Assembly: GCA_029378245.1 (NCBI GenBank)
Contig: JARKIF010000132.1
Coordinates: 28,159-92,158 of the forward strand
Direction: 5' to 3'
Origin: Roridomyces roridus
Taxonomy: Eukaryota > Basidiomycota > Agaricomycetes > Agaricales > Mycenaceae
DNA length: 64,000 nucleotides
In this document: positions 21,586-32,140 of the stretch, in pieces
How the letters are laid out: each line of letters begins with the position of its first letter
Numbering within the stretch: the first letter of the stretch is position 1
The notes under the pieces: model-generated
Seen by the model: the letters and a program-made list of their open reading frames with translations, nothing else
What the model was told of the DNA's origin: nothing
Database searches by the model: none
Program-made: the position numbers and the translations under genes

Positions 21586-21946
21586 TGTCAGCACCTAGGG
21601 CTAAGTCGGGTTCTAGTCAGCAACGAACGAGGCGACCGAGCGAAGAGCAGCAGACAAGACTCAAGAGGTAGAGCAAGCCGTAGGGAGAATAGACTAGATT
21701 CGTCTACAGTACTGAGACTGTAGACGGGTATATATACTACATGATCGAATTAGGTACGAGGGGTAGGGGGTAGGAGCAGGGGCGATCGTGACAAGTAGGG
21801 GTGTAAATGCAGGGGAGAGTGGAGTACCAAGCAGGGGTTGAGACAAGACCCGGCCGATCAGTGATGATCACTGATTAGAGTATTGATGGTTGATGGTTGA
21901 TCGGGTTACAACCCGTCGGGTTGTGGCCTGGGGTCATATCATGACA
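21586..21946 (-). repeat. 5' LTR of element A
   Basis: 361 bp, near-identical to 5278-5638. TATATATA at 21729-21736 is the likely promoter. Ankyrin codons start immediately outside, at 21947. Confidence 0.92.
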
Positions 21947-22354
21947 GAACATGGGGCCACAGTCAATGCTGCTGACAAGGATGGCAAGACTCCACTGCAC
22001 AATGCCTCCTGGAGTGGCAAGCTTGACATTGCAAAGCTCCTCACAGAACATGGGGCCGCAGCCGCTGCTGCTGACAAGTATGGCCAGACTCCGCTGCACA
22101 AGGCCTCCTCACATGGCTACCTTGACATTGCAAAGCTCCTCATGGAACATGGGGCCGCAGTCGCTGCTGCTGACAAGGATGGCAAGACTCCGCTGCACAA
22201 TGCCTCCTCAAATGGCGAGCTTGACATTGCAAAGCTCCTCATGGAACATGGGGCTGCAGTCAATGCTGCTGCCAAGGATGGCCAGACTCCGCTGCACAAT
22301 GCCTCCTCAAATGGCTACCTTGACATTGTACAGCTCCTCATGGAACATGGCGCC
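21947..22354 (+). pseudogene. Ankyrin-repeat segment between element A and a solo LTR
   Basis: Four ankyrin repeats (EHGATVNAADKDGKTPLHN, ...LDIAKLLTEHGA, ...KYGQTPLHKASSHGY) are nearly identical in DNA to those at 2530-3130. They are open in one frame from the LTR border to the solo LTR at 22355. The simplest reading is that they are the continuation of the NACHT-ankyrin gene split by element A, although the missing target duplication of A leaves room for a rearrangement. Confidence 0.75.
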
Positions 22355-22862
22355 TGTTACGATCCGATTCCAAAGGCAAAGACCAGAGTTGATACTGGAA
22401 CTCCGGGCGTAACCGGAGTTGAGGGAAGTCGACCGGAGGAGCGATCTAAGAGCACCACAGAGGCGTAGGGTGTCCAAGACGCCTTGCTATTTCGATAGGA
22501 AAGGAAGAAGAGGAACCAGCCAAGACGAGTAGTCAAGAACATCAATTATCAACTGAAGTACAATACGAATAAGGAAAGTCTTATATACAAAGTAGGTAGA
22601 GATGTATGTCATTACCACAGATCAGGAATGGAAGCGGACTTGTACGGACACTGATCAAGTCCGCACAGAGTGATCAAGTGGATGTTCCGGATGAATACCA
22701 TGTCCAAATGGGAAATGCTCAGATACCTTCATGGCGTGAAAACCCGAATACCCGGATAACTCCTGGGAGCGCATGATGCGCTGCTAAGTTGGGATTCCTC
22801 CCAACGTCTTGACCGGAGTTGGGTACCAGAGTTGGTGACCGGAGTTGGAACGGGATATAACA
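22355..22862 (-). mobile_element. Solo LTR in the ankyrin array
   Basis: 508 bp from TGTTACGATCC to GGGATATAACA, with flanks GCGCC (22350-22354) and GCGTC (22863-22867), a target duplication with one substitution. It is a close relative of the LTR remnant at 29159-29669, whose polypurine tract shows that the family reads on the minus strand here. Removing it rejoins ankyrin codons in frame (EHGV-AVNAADKSG). Confidence 0.88.
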
Positions 22863-22981
22863 GCGTCGCAGTCAATGCTGCTGACAAGTCGGGCAGGACT
22901 CCGCTGTACAATGCCTACTCAAATGGCCACTGTCACATTGCAAAGCTACTGAAAGGCTGCTGTTCTCTCAACAGACACTAA
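22863..22981 (+). pseudogene. Last ankyrin repeat and stop codon of the split NACHT-ankyrin gene
   Basis: The final repeat reads AVNAADKSGRTPLYNAYSNGHCHIAKLLKG and ends CCSLNRH then TAA at 22979-22981, in frame with the segment upstream of the solo LTR. It diverges from the consensus as terminal repeats usually do, so this is probably the natural C terminus. Confidence 0.75.
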
Positions 22982-23053
22982 CAGGCAAACCAAATGTGCA
23001 CTGACACACATTGACAGGACCATGGTGTATTCCAACAGCAAGATGAACCAGTC

Positions 23054-23450
23054 TGTAAGGGGAACTCCCGTTCCGCACCCTCTCCGGTCCTCCGGTACCT
23101 CCGACGCCTCCGATCCGTCGGACCTCGGACCTCACCTCTCCCCCTCGGTCTCCACTCCCCTCCCCCGGATCATTGTTGTTCCGATCACGATGGGATACTG
23201 CATGCGACATCGCTCGCGCCATATGCATCCATCAAAGATCCGCCTCCCGCCATGTGCTCCCGTCGGATAAGGATTGATCTAGATAAGTATATAGGCCGTA
23301 CCTGGGCAGAGGGTTCCTTAGAGTGATTTCTCTTCGGATCCCCTCTATCCAGGTGCGTTGCAGGATGTATTCGTATTTCTTTCATTCACACTTCGGATCC
23401 CCTCTATCCAGGCTGAGCGCGTATCCTCAGTGTGCAGAGTTGCCCTTACA
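23054..23450 (+). repeat. 5' LTR of element D
   Basis: Contains TATATAGG at 23288-23295 and AGAGTGATTTCT at 23320-23331, complementary to the primer site and about 32 bases after the TATA box. It lacks the 25-bp duplication present in the 3' LTR. Confidence 0.95.
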
Positions 23451-23452
23451 GT

Positions 23453-23464
23453 AGAAATCACTCT
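23453..23464 (+). other. Self-priming primer binding site of element D
   Basis: AGAAATCACTCT, two bases after the LTR, is the exact complement of 23320-23331, which would be the 5' end of the transcript judged by its distance from the TATA box. Confidence 0.8.
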
Positions 23465-23593
23465 CCAACGGACTAACCCGTCAAGATTTCCGGCACGTAC
23501 TCCGCGCGCGTTGACGACTCCGACTCCGACGCGGCCGGAGACCCACCCTATCTTGACGCCCCTTCCGTTTCGAACTCCGAACCTCTCGACGTC

Positions 23594-24502
23594 ATGGACC
23601 AGCCACAGCCGAATGCTCCGGCCCCTGATCTCGAAGAACGTCTCGAAACCTTCGAACAACAAATTGGCGACCGCTTCGGTAACATCGAAAATATTCTTCA
23701 GCGCCTTCTTGTACACCTTGACGGTCCTCCGGACGACCACGTGCCGGAGGCTCCGGCGCATCCCCCTCAGGCGCGAGAACCACCGCCCCATCTCGCCCCC
23801 GACGCGCGCCCCGCTCCGGTGCGTTTTGCTTCGGCCTTGTTCGGAGAGGGCATCCTCAGCTCCCGGTCGCTGCTCCGGCCGAACCCCCCTCCGAGCTTCG
23901 ACGGAGACCGCGCCGCAGGCCGGGCATTCCTTGACGCGTGCAAGTCGTACTACCGTCAAGTCCCGGAGCAGTTCAGCCCCGGTCCTGGCCTCCAGCCGTC
24001 AGAGGAGCGCGCTGTCCGCTTCGCGTTAGGCTACATGTCCACCGGCTCGGCACAGAAGTGGGCGGAGCGTGCACGGCGCCAGGACGTATTCCCCTTCCCC
24101 ACCTGGGTCCTTTTCCACGCCCAGTTCGTGGAGCGTTTCGTCGTGGAGAACTCGGCTGAGCTTGCCCGCCGGAAGCTCGAGTCGAGCAAGTACCACATGT
24201 CCACCTCGGACGTGTACCTCTACACGGACGCTTTCGAGGATGCGTTCGAGGACGCGGGGTACACCGACCCGCTCCTCAAGGTCACCAAGTTCCGGCTCGG
24301 CCTCCGTCCGGACCTGAACGTCGCCATCGCGACGAACACCCCTCCGGGTGAAAGTGCCTACCCGGAGTGGCGTGCGCGCGCGTTCCGGCAATACCAAGCG
24401 GTCCGGAACGCGCAATCCTTCCAGCAACCGGTTCGCCCCGCCGCTGCTGCTGCCCCTGTCCGACCGCGGCCGGCTGTAATGCCTTTTGTCCCTGCGGCGT
24501 TT

Positions 24503-24537
<35 letters not shown>

Positions 24538-24817
24538 CCGACAGGCCCCCGCTCCTCGTGCCCCCGACGTCATCCCGATGGACGTCGACCGAACTCGTGC
24601 GCGCCCTGCCGGACGCGCCTGCTACCGATGTGGCGCGCTTGGCCACATTGCCCGGGATTGTCCGAATGCCGTCGACATTCGGGCGGCCGCCCTCGACGTC
24701 GCGGATCAGTTCGGTCCGGAGCTGCTCGGAGAGCTTATCGAGCACCTCCGGGTCACCGCAACCGAGGTACCCGAGGCTGAGGAGGTTCAGGAGGATTTTG
24801 TGACCCACAACGAGTGA
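23594..24817 (+). CDS. gag: Element D gag
   Basis: Capsid/nucleocapsid precursor of 407 residues. Order: Pro-rich N terminus with a short coiled segment ([20 protein letters not shown]), capsid-like region ([22 protein letters not shown]...[19 protein letters not shown]...[19 protein letters not shown]...[10 protein letters not shown]), an Ala-Pro repeat linker, and a CCHC zinc knuckle ([14 protein letters not shown]). The stop TGA is at 24815-24817. pol lies in the -1 frame, reached at the heptamer 24793-24799. Confidence 0.94.
24793..24799 (+). promoter_or_regulatory. -1 ribosomal slippery heptamer, gag-pol of element D
   Basis: G-GAT-TTT in the gag frame, five codons before the gag stop. 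The -1 frame is open from here into pol. GGAUUUU is known as a slippery sequence in dianthoviruses, and element A uses the same heptamer. Confidence 0.7.
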
Positions 24818-27800
24818 TTGGTGCGCCCTCGTTGTCTAATCGTTTTGCTTGTTTGTATCCTGGCGATAATATATATGATTCCTCTTGCAAAACGACCGTC
24901 GCATCTCCCCCTGATCCCTCCGGAACCTCCGGAACCTCCGAACCCTCCGTCCCAGCCGGAGACCCTTCTCCGCCTCGGACACGTCGTCGGGCGTGGGAAC
25001 GCCTGCTTCCAGACTCGTACGAGATCTGGGCCACCCCCGGCGCCAACTCCCTCCACATTCCCCTGGAGATCGAGTCCACCCAGTCGGCATTTAAAATGTC
25101 CCTCCAAGGTCTCCTCGACTGCGGAGCGACGTCCGACTTCATCGATAGGGATCTGGTGCTTCGGCACAAGATTCCTACTCGGGAACTCCCCCGGCCGATT
25201 CCGGTCTTCAACGTCGACGGCACGCCGAACGAAGCGGGATCCATACGTCAGGTCGTCGACGTGGTGTTGCGCTACCAAGGTCACTCGGAGCGCATCCTCT
25301 TTGCGGTAACGCGTCTTGGCCGACAAAAACTCATCCTAGGTCACTCGTGGCTCCGGAAGCATAACCCGGAGGTGGACTGGGCCGCGCAGTCGGTCAAGAT
25401 GACCCGCTGCCCCGAGGCTTGTTTGGAGTGTCGCTCCGAAGTCAAGGCCGAGCGCCGCGAACTCCGGAGGCTTACCGGGATCCAGGCCGAACACCTTCGA
25501 CGACTCCGGCTCGGCGATTTCCCGGACTCGGGTCCAGCCGAAGAGGACGACGATGCCGACGACCTCCCGGGTCTGCAGGAGTTTTGCGAGGACTCGGACG
25601 ATGACGACGACTACTCTGAGATCGAAGAGGGCGACCGGATCCTTTACACCTCTCTCCTTCCCCCTCCGACGGAAGCCGAGATCCGAGCGAGCAGCTCCTT
25701 CTCTCAACGTCTCGCCGAGGGATACGCTCGCAATTCCGCACCCCCCAAGTCCGAACTCCCTAAGTGGGCCCAGGAATTCGCGGATGTGTTCGCGGAGAAA
25801 TCGTTTGACGCCCTTCCGGAGCGCCGCGCGTGGGACCACGCGATCGAGCTGGTTCCGGACAGCAAGCCGGCTAACTGTAAGTGCTATCCGATTGCTCCGG
25901 CGGAGCAGCGGGAGCTCGACAGCTTCATCGAGGAGAACCTCCGGTCTGGCCGGATTCGCCCCTCGAAGTCTCCGATGGCCTCTCCGGTTTTCTTTATCAA
26001 AAAGAAGGACGGAGCGCTCCGGCTCGTGCAGGACTATCGGGTTTTGAACGCGATGACCGTGAAGAACCGGTATCCCCTCCCGCTGATTGATGACCTAGTT
26101 AATCATTTGAAGCACTGCCGGTTCTTCACCAAGCTCGACGTCCGCTGGGGGTTCAACAATGTCCGGATCAAAGAGGGCGACGAGTGGAAGGCTGCCTTCC
26201 GGACAAACCGGGGGCTCTTCGAGCCGCTGGTCATGTTTTTCGGCCTCACAAACTCTCCGGCGACCTTCCAGATGATGATGAATGATATCTTCCAGGACCT
26301 CATTCTTTCGGGTGACGTTTACATCTACCTGGACGATATTCTCATCGCGCACTCAGACCTCGAGCGCCATCGTCGGATCACCGAGGAAGTCCTCCGGAGG
26401 CTCCGAGAACACAAGCTCTACCTCCGACTCGAGAAGTGCCAGTTCGAGGTCACGGAGATCGAGTATCTCGGCGTCATCATCTCCGACGGCACCGTCCGGA
26501 TGGATCCGGCCAAGGTCGCGGGTGTCGCCGAGTGGCCGGAGCCGGAGAACCGGAAGGACGTCCAGCAGTTTTTAGGGTTCATCAACTTCTACCGCCGTTT
26601 CGTTCTCGGATTCTCCGGCATTGCACGGCCGTTGTTCGACCTAACGAAGAAGGACACCTGGTGGACCTGGTCGGACCTGGCGGCCGCAGCTTTCCGGGCC
26701 CTCAAGGACGTGATCACCTTGGAGCCAGTCCTTATTCTTCCGGACCCGACTCAACCGTGGAGGTTGGAGGCCGACTCAAGCGAATTCGCCTCAGGGGCGG
26801 TCCTATCTCAACGAGAAGACCGCCCCGATGGGAAGTGGAGACCTGTTGCGTTTTTCTCGAAATCGCTAACCAACGTTCAGCGCAACTACGAGATCCACGA
26901 CAAGGAGATGCTGGCGATCATCCGCGCACTAGAGGAATGGCGACACTTCCTCGAAGGTGCGGAGCACCCTGTCGAGATCTGGACTGACCACAAGAACCTC
27001 GAGTATTTCCGCAAGGCCCAGCATCTCAACCGGAGACAAGCACGATGGTCCTTGTACTTGTCCCGGTTTGATTTCGCACTTCACCACACGCCCGGCTCTC
27101 AGATGGGGCGCGCAGACGCACTCTCTCGTCGTCCGGACCACGGGGTGTTCTCCGACAACGAGGACGTGACTTTGCTCCGGCCCGAGTTGTTCCACATCCG
27201 GGCGACCGAGGGGGTTGGGGACATCCGAGACGCGCTCCGGACGGCTCCGGACCTGGAAGACGCTGTGGCTCTTGCTGCCCGAGAGCTGCTCAAAGGTCGG
27301 TCGTCGAAATCCACTCGGTCGTCAGAATGGCACGTCTCTGACGGAATTCTGTACTTCCGAGGGCGGATAGTCGTCCCCCGAGACAAAGACCTTCGACGCC
27401 GTATCATCGAGCAGCACCACGACACTCGTGTCGCAGGGCATGCGGGGCGTTTCAAGACGCTGGAGCTCGTTTCGCGGAACTACTGGTGGCCCCAGATGTC
27501 CCGGCACGTAGGAAGCTATGTCTCGACGTGCGACCTCTGCTGCCGGACCAAGGTGCTCCGGAAGCTTCCGGTCGGCGAGCTCCACCCGACGGAGATCCCT
27601 CCGGAGCGCTGGCACACTGTGTCGGTGGACTTTATAGTCGAACTCCCGGAGGCCCACGGGTACGACGCGGTCATGGTCGCGGTTGACGTTCTGGGTAAGC
27701 GAGCGCACTTCATGGAGTGCCACACCACTGTCGATGCCGTCGGAGCGGCCCGGCTGTATTACAAGAATGTGTGGCGTCACCATGGGGTGCAGCAACGGTA

Positions 27801-29031
27801 CATCTCCGACCGGGGAACTCAATTCATCAGCGAGTTCACCCGCGAGCTCTTCCGGCTCATCGGAATGGAGATGGCCACGTCCACGGCGTATCACCCGCAG
27901 ACCGACGGGCAGACCGAGCGTGTCAACCAGGAGCTCGAGCAATATATTCGGATCTTCACTAATTACCTGCAGGACGACTGGGACGAACTCCTTCCGACCG
28001 CGGAGTTTGCCTACAACAGCCATCTCCACTCGTCCACGCAGCAAGTTCCGTTTATGACCGACTCCGGCCGCCTCCCTCGACTCGGGTTTGAGCCTACTGA
28101 CCTCCGGTCCGACGTCGAGTCCGCTCAGGCATTCCGGGACCGGATCGCGCACGGAGTCTCCGAAGCTCAAGCCGCGCTCGTTAAAGCCAAGGCGGAGCAG
28201 AAGCAGTACTACGACCGCCGCCGCCTTGCCGCTCCGCACATCAAAGTCGGAGACCGCGTCTGGCTCGATGCTTCGGACATCCGGACGACCCGCCCATCTC
28301 CGAAACTGTCCCACAAGCGCCTTGGTCCGTTCAAGGTCATAAAGGTTGTCGGAAAGGGAGCCTTCAAGCTCGAGCTCCCCGCCAGTCTGTCCCGCCTACA
28401 CCCCGTCTTTCCGGTCGTCAAACTCAAGCTCGCGGTCGGAGACCCGTTCCCAGGTCGACCACACCACGAGGAGCCCAGTCCGATCCTTCCGGACGCCGAC
28501 TACGGACCGAACGAGTATGAGGTCGAGGAGATTGTGGACGCTAAGTTCCGGTATAATCATCTCAATTTCCGCGTTAAATGGAAAGGTTATAGCCACGACC
28601 ACGACGAATGGGTCCGCCACGACCGGATATTCTCCGAGGGTCTAGTGGCGGATTTCTACCGCCGCTATCCGGACAAGCCCCGCGCCGACGTTCGTGCCTT
28701 GCGTCGGGACGCCGCAATCAAAGGGGGGGGTGATGTAAGGGGAACTCCCGTTCCGCACCCTCTCCGGTCCTCCGGTACCTCCGACGCCTCCGATCCGTCG
28801 GACCTCCGACGCCTCCGATCCGTCGGACCTCGGACCTCACCTCTCCCCCTCGGTCTCCACTCCCCTCCCCCGGATCATTGTTGTTCCGATCACGATGGGA
28901 TACTGCATGCGACATCGCTCGCGCCATATGCATCCATCAAAGATCCGCCTCCCGCCATGTGCTCCCGTCGGATAAGGATCGATCTAGATAAGTATATAGG
29001 CCGTACCTGGGCAGAGGGTTCCTTAGAGTGA
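24800..29031 (+). CDS. pol: Element D pol: protease, RT, RNase H, integrase, chromodomain
   Basis: One open frame of about 1,400 codons. The protease has [12 protein letters not shown] (Asp and Gly conserved, Cys where Ser/Thr is usual) and [62 protein letters not shown], catalytic YLDDIL. RNase [33 protein letters not shown]. Integrase: [10 protein letters not shown] and CDLCCR (HHCC finger), then VDFIVE, SDRGTQF and [11 protein letters not shown] (catalytic acids). The chromodomain is [13 protein letters not shown]...[14 protein letters not shown]. The frame passes the LTR border at 28734 and stops at 29031, so about 98 C-terminal codons are LTR-derived. This is the most complete pol in the window. 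Confidence 0.95.
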
Positions 29032-29155
29032 TTTCTCTTCGGATCCCCTCTATCCAGGTGCGTTGCAGGATGTATTCGTATTTCTTTCATTCACACTTCG
29101 GATCCCCTCTATCCAGGCTGAGCGCGTATCCTCAGTGTGCAGAGTTGCCCTTACA
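28734..29155 (+). repeat. 3' LTR of element D with a 25-bp tandem duplication
   Basis: As the 5' LTR except for one visible substitution and a tandem copy of a 25-bp CTCCGATCCGTCGGACC-type unit near its start. The duplication changes the length of the LTR-encoded tail of pol. Confidence 0.93.
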
Positions 29156-29158
29156 CAG

Positions 29159-29683
29159 TCTCACGATCCGATTCCAAGGGACAAGTCCGGGGTAGATACC
29201 GGAACTCCGGTAGTGACCGGAGTTGGATAGAGTCGACTGGAGGAGCGATCTAAGAGCACCACAGAGGAGTAGGGTGTCTAAGACGCCTTGCTATGTTGAT
29301 AGGAAGGGAAGGAGTAGGAACCAGCCAAGACGAGTAGTCAAGAACGTCAATTATCAACTGAGGTTGCATACAAAATAGGAAAGTCTTATATATGAGTAAG
29401 TAGAGATATATGTCAATACCATAGATCAGTAATGGAAACGGACTTATGCGGCTATGTGGATATAAGCTGATTAAGTCTGCACGGAGTGATCAAGTGGATG
29501 TCCTGATGAATACCAAGTACGGATGGGAAACGCTCAGATACCTTCATCGCGTGAAAACCCGAGTACCCGGATGGATCCGGGGAGCGCGTGATGCGCTACT
29601 ACGTCGGGAGGCATCCCGACGTCTGACCGGAGTTGAGTACCGGAGTTGGCGTTGGAACAGGATATAACAGTATCCCCCTCTTA
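29159..29683 (-). mobile_element. LTR and polypurine-tract remnant, same family as the solo LTR at 22355
   Basis: About 511 bp (29159-29669) match 22355-22862 throughout. The sequence ends GATATAACA and is followed by the inverted polypurine tract (minus strand TAAGAGGGGGATAC), as expected for the 3' end of a minus-strand element whose interior is gone. Element D inserted at its left edge. Confidence 0.8.
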
Positions 29684-30113
29684 GGCTCTTGCCCTCAAGA
29701 GCCCAAGAGAATGGTAGAATTGATAAAATAACTACCTGGCCGTGCCTGGAAGAGTGATATACATCATCAGATATCAATGGCACCTCAAACCGGTCCACTG
29801 ATCAAAAAGCACACCCGGCACAATTGTTACCCTCATAATTGATGTGATGCATCAAAAAATTAAAGGTGTAGAGCTGTCAACAGGTGTTTTAGCTCAAAAG
29901 GCTTGGTTGGCCTGAGAAATGCAAAATACTTTTCCAAACCAGAGTCTTTTGATCAAGTGCCACTACAGAGGGTGAAAAAAGCCATGTTCCACTGATTTGA
30001 TCTGCTCTGCCGTGAGTAGAAAGTGGTTGAATGGATTGACACTAGGAGGACAGGCCCTGTACACACGCCACTACTACTGATCCAGCCCCAGAATGTTTTG
30101 TATAATCTCTCCT

Positions 30114-30197
30114 TGGTCTAGTTGTAAGTTCCATCCTTTCTACTTACCCTTTTTTGTCTGAAGGTCCTGGGTTCAATCTCCCAGCTTTCCCTTTTTT
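30114..30197 (+). promoter_or_regulatory. tRNA-like A box, B box and T-run in the left arm of E1
   Basis: TGGTCTAGTTG (30114-30124) fits an RNA polymerase III A box, GGTTCAATCTC (30170-30180) a B box, and a run of six T (30192-30197) a terminator. No acceptor stem can be paired, so this is not a functional tRNA gene but a tRNA-derived promoter-like unit. Confidence 0.5.
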
Positions 30198-32071
30198 GCC
30201 GTCCTTTCACAATGAACACTTTGCAATTGCCCTAGGCATCATAAGATGCCTGAATAATGCCTTGAAACCCACCGGAGCTTGATGTACTTCAAGTTTTTAA
30301 TGACTTTGATCCCGACTTCCAATTGTAGCCACTACGCTTTTGTCCCAAAAAGGAGATTTTCGACTTGCTGGCCTCCCTTGGGTTTCCATGTGAGCCTAGG
30401 GTCAAAAGTCCTCCCAGGGATGTTTCTCTCAAGTCATTGGTATGTTTTGGTAGCCATTCCAGCTTCCAGTGACACTCAGGTTTGCCTGTAATTGCTGAAC
30501 TAGGCTCTCTTGGGTTGATCTCTTGATATGACTTCCATTTTGGCTGCTTAATCGTGTATCTCTACCTAAAATGAGTACCTCCAGTACTAGAGATGACCTC
30601 AAAGCAATGTGCCCACAGTTCCATGCTTTGAAGGTGAGATGTGAATGAATCAATGAAAATGTTGATTTGGCTGCAAGTACTGATAATGTTCATGGAACCC
30701 ATGATCTCAGGGTTTCTGGAGTTGATTAGAGACCGATCTATCCATTTTGACTTGCTTTTCACTCAAGACTATCCAACAGACCAGGGTAATGTTTGATAGT
30801 GTCTGGACAAGTATGTTGGCCACATGGTGCATTGCCTGGATTTTACTAGGTGATACTATTATCTCAGGAGACATTTGGGAGTTCAAAGGGAGGCTTCAAA
30901 GCCAGAGATCACTGAGGGATGTACTCAGAAACATGAGTTTCATGGACATACATTTTCTGATCAATTCAGTAATTGGGCACCAAGAAGATGTGGTAGAGCC
31001 GTTTTGAGACTGGAAATGGACAGATGGCATTCAGAGTGTTCTAAAATGTGTTTTTTCATTAGATTTGGCCAAGAACTGACAGAGTTTTGTTCAGGTAGTC
31101 ACCGAGCAAATGGCCAAGATTTCACTCTACAACCAGTGCATCCAACCACCCATACAGGTCCAACTTCCTCAGTTTTCACTTTGGATGGGTACATTGGCAA
31201 TTAATATCATGTTCCATCTCTGTTTGAGCCCTTGATTGTGGGTACACAACCCCCCAGACAGGGAACTTTGGGGATCAGTGCAAAATGATGCTGCCTGAAT
31301 CTCAAGTTTCCCTGCCTCAATGTTTTATTTGTGAGGTTATAGTGGTGGTTTAGACCCATTAAAGACTCTTTAGCCCATAGGATTCACCACATGAGTTATA
31401 AGAGGAGGAATGGTGCAGAGTGGACTTTTGCCAAGTTATGGCACAATCTCTCTGGAGTGACATGCCTGTGTGAAGCTGACTTTAAATTCGAGTTTTGAGA
31501 GTATTTGGGCATCCCAGAACTCCTGAGATCACACAGAATACTGCCTCTATCAACACAGACCAGAAAATCACTGGCTGGGTTGATGCATCTTGTATTCTTC
31601 CTCAATGGTCTGTGTCCTTGGTATGAAGCCACAGAGTTCATCCAATCATATATGAAAACCCCCAGGAGTAGTGTGTAAAGGATTGAAGAATGATAGCAAA
31701 TGGTATGATGAATTGATAAAAGTGCTCTCTGTTCAAGCCATACAGTCTCCTGGTCATGTGCTGTTGCCCTCCAATGTGAGTTAAAAGATGTAGAATCTAT
31801 CAAAGAAGAATTAGTGAGCAGCATGCAACCCAAAATGCCGAGATTTCTGCTTGAATTCCCTCAAAAACGCGAAAATTGCCTTTTTGGGAGGAAAGCGTGG
31901 TGGCTCCTGTCGATCAAGGCTCTCATCAAACCCCGAAGTTGAAGCATTGCACAAGTAATGGTCACATTGAGGATTTTCCTGTCATTTACAAGCATACTGA
32001 CTGCCTGGTGAGGCAGAATTGAAGGCACAGGGAGGGAAAGAAAGAAAAAAAAAAAGAAAAAACATGCACCA

Positions 32072-32140
32072 GGGATTGAACCCGGGGCAATCAGAAGAGC
32101 TTAGTCAAATTGGAGGAGGGACACAACAAGTACGCTACAG
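32072..32140 (-). promoter_or_regulatory. tRNA-like B box in the right arm of E1
   Basis: On the minus strand GGTTCAATCCC (32072-32082) matches a B box and is followed by long T-rich runs. It faces the opposite way to the unit in the left arm. Confidence 0.45.

Larger units (their letters stand above)
5278..21946 (-). mobile_element. Ty3/Gypsy chromodomain retrotransposon A, host of nested insertions
   Basis: This minus-strand LTR retrotransposon is bounded by two 361-bp LTRs (5278-5638 and 21586-21946; ends TGTCA/TGACA) that differ by eye at two positions. Reading on the minus strand: 5' LTR, primer site, gag, -1 slippery site, protease-RT-RNase H-integrase-chromodomain pol, polypurine tract, 3' LTR. 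It has been invaded by a solo LTR (7426-8223) and by element B (10589-20316), which carries element C. Removing these restores continuous gag and pol apart from one RNase H frameshift. The outer 5-bp flanks (CGAGC left, GAACA right) do not match, unlike the other insertions here. Confidence 0.9.
23054..29155 (+). mobile_element. Ty3/Gypsy chromodomain retrotransposon D, apparently intact
   Basis: Plus-strand element with LTRs 23054-23450 (397 bp) and 28734-29155 (422 bp; ends TGTAAGGGG/CCCTTACA), flanked by CAGTC (23049-23053 and 29156-29160). gag and a single uninterrupted pol frame are present with all key motifs, and I see no stop or frameshift. It inserted at the very edge of an older LTR (29159-29669). 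Internal codon use is strongly GC-rich and full of CTCCGG, unlike elements A and C. Confidence 0.95.

Noticed and set aside
24026..24808. 260-codon minus-strand frame opposite element D gag
   Set aside because: Arises from GC-rich third positions and the CTCCGG repeat composition; gag on the plus strand explains the region.
27322..28314. 330-codon minus-strand frame opposite element D integrase
   Set aside because: Antisense shadow of a fully recognisable integrase in GC-rich DNA.
30110..30200. A tRNA gene
   Set aside because: A and B boxes are present but no acceptor stem or anticodon arm pairs; kept only as a tRNA-like promoter unit.
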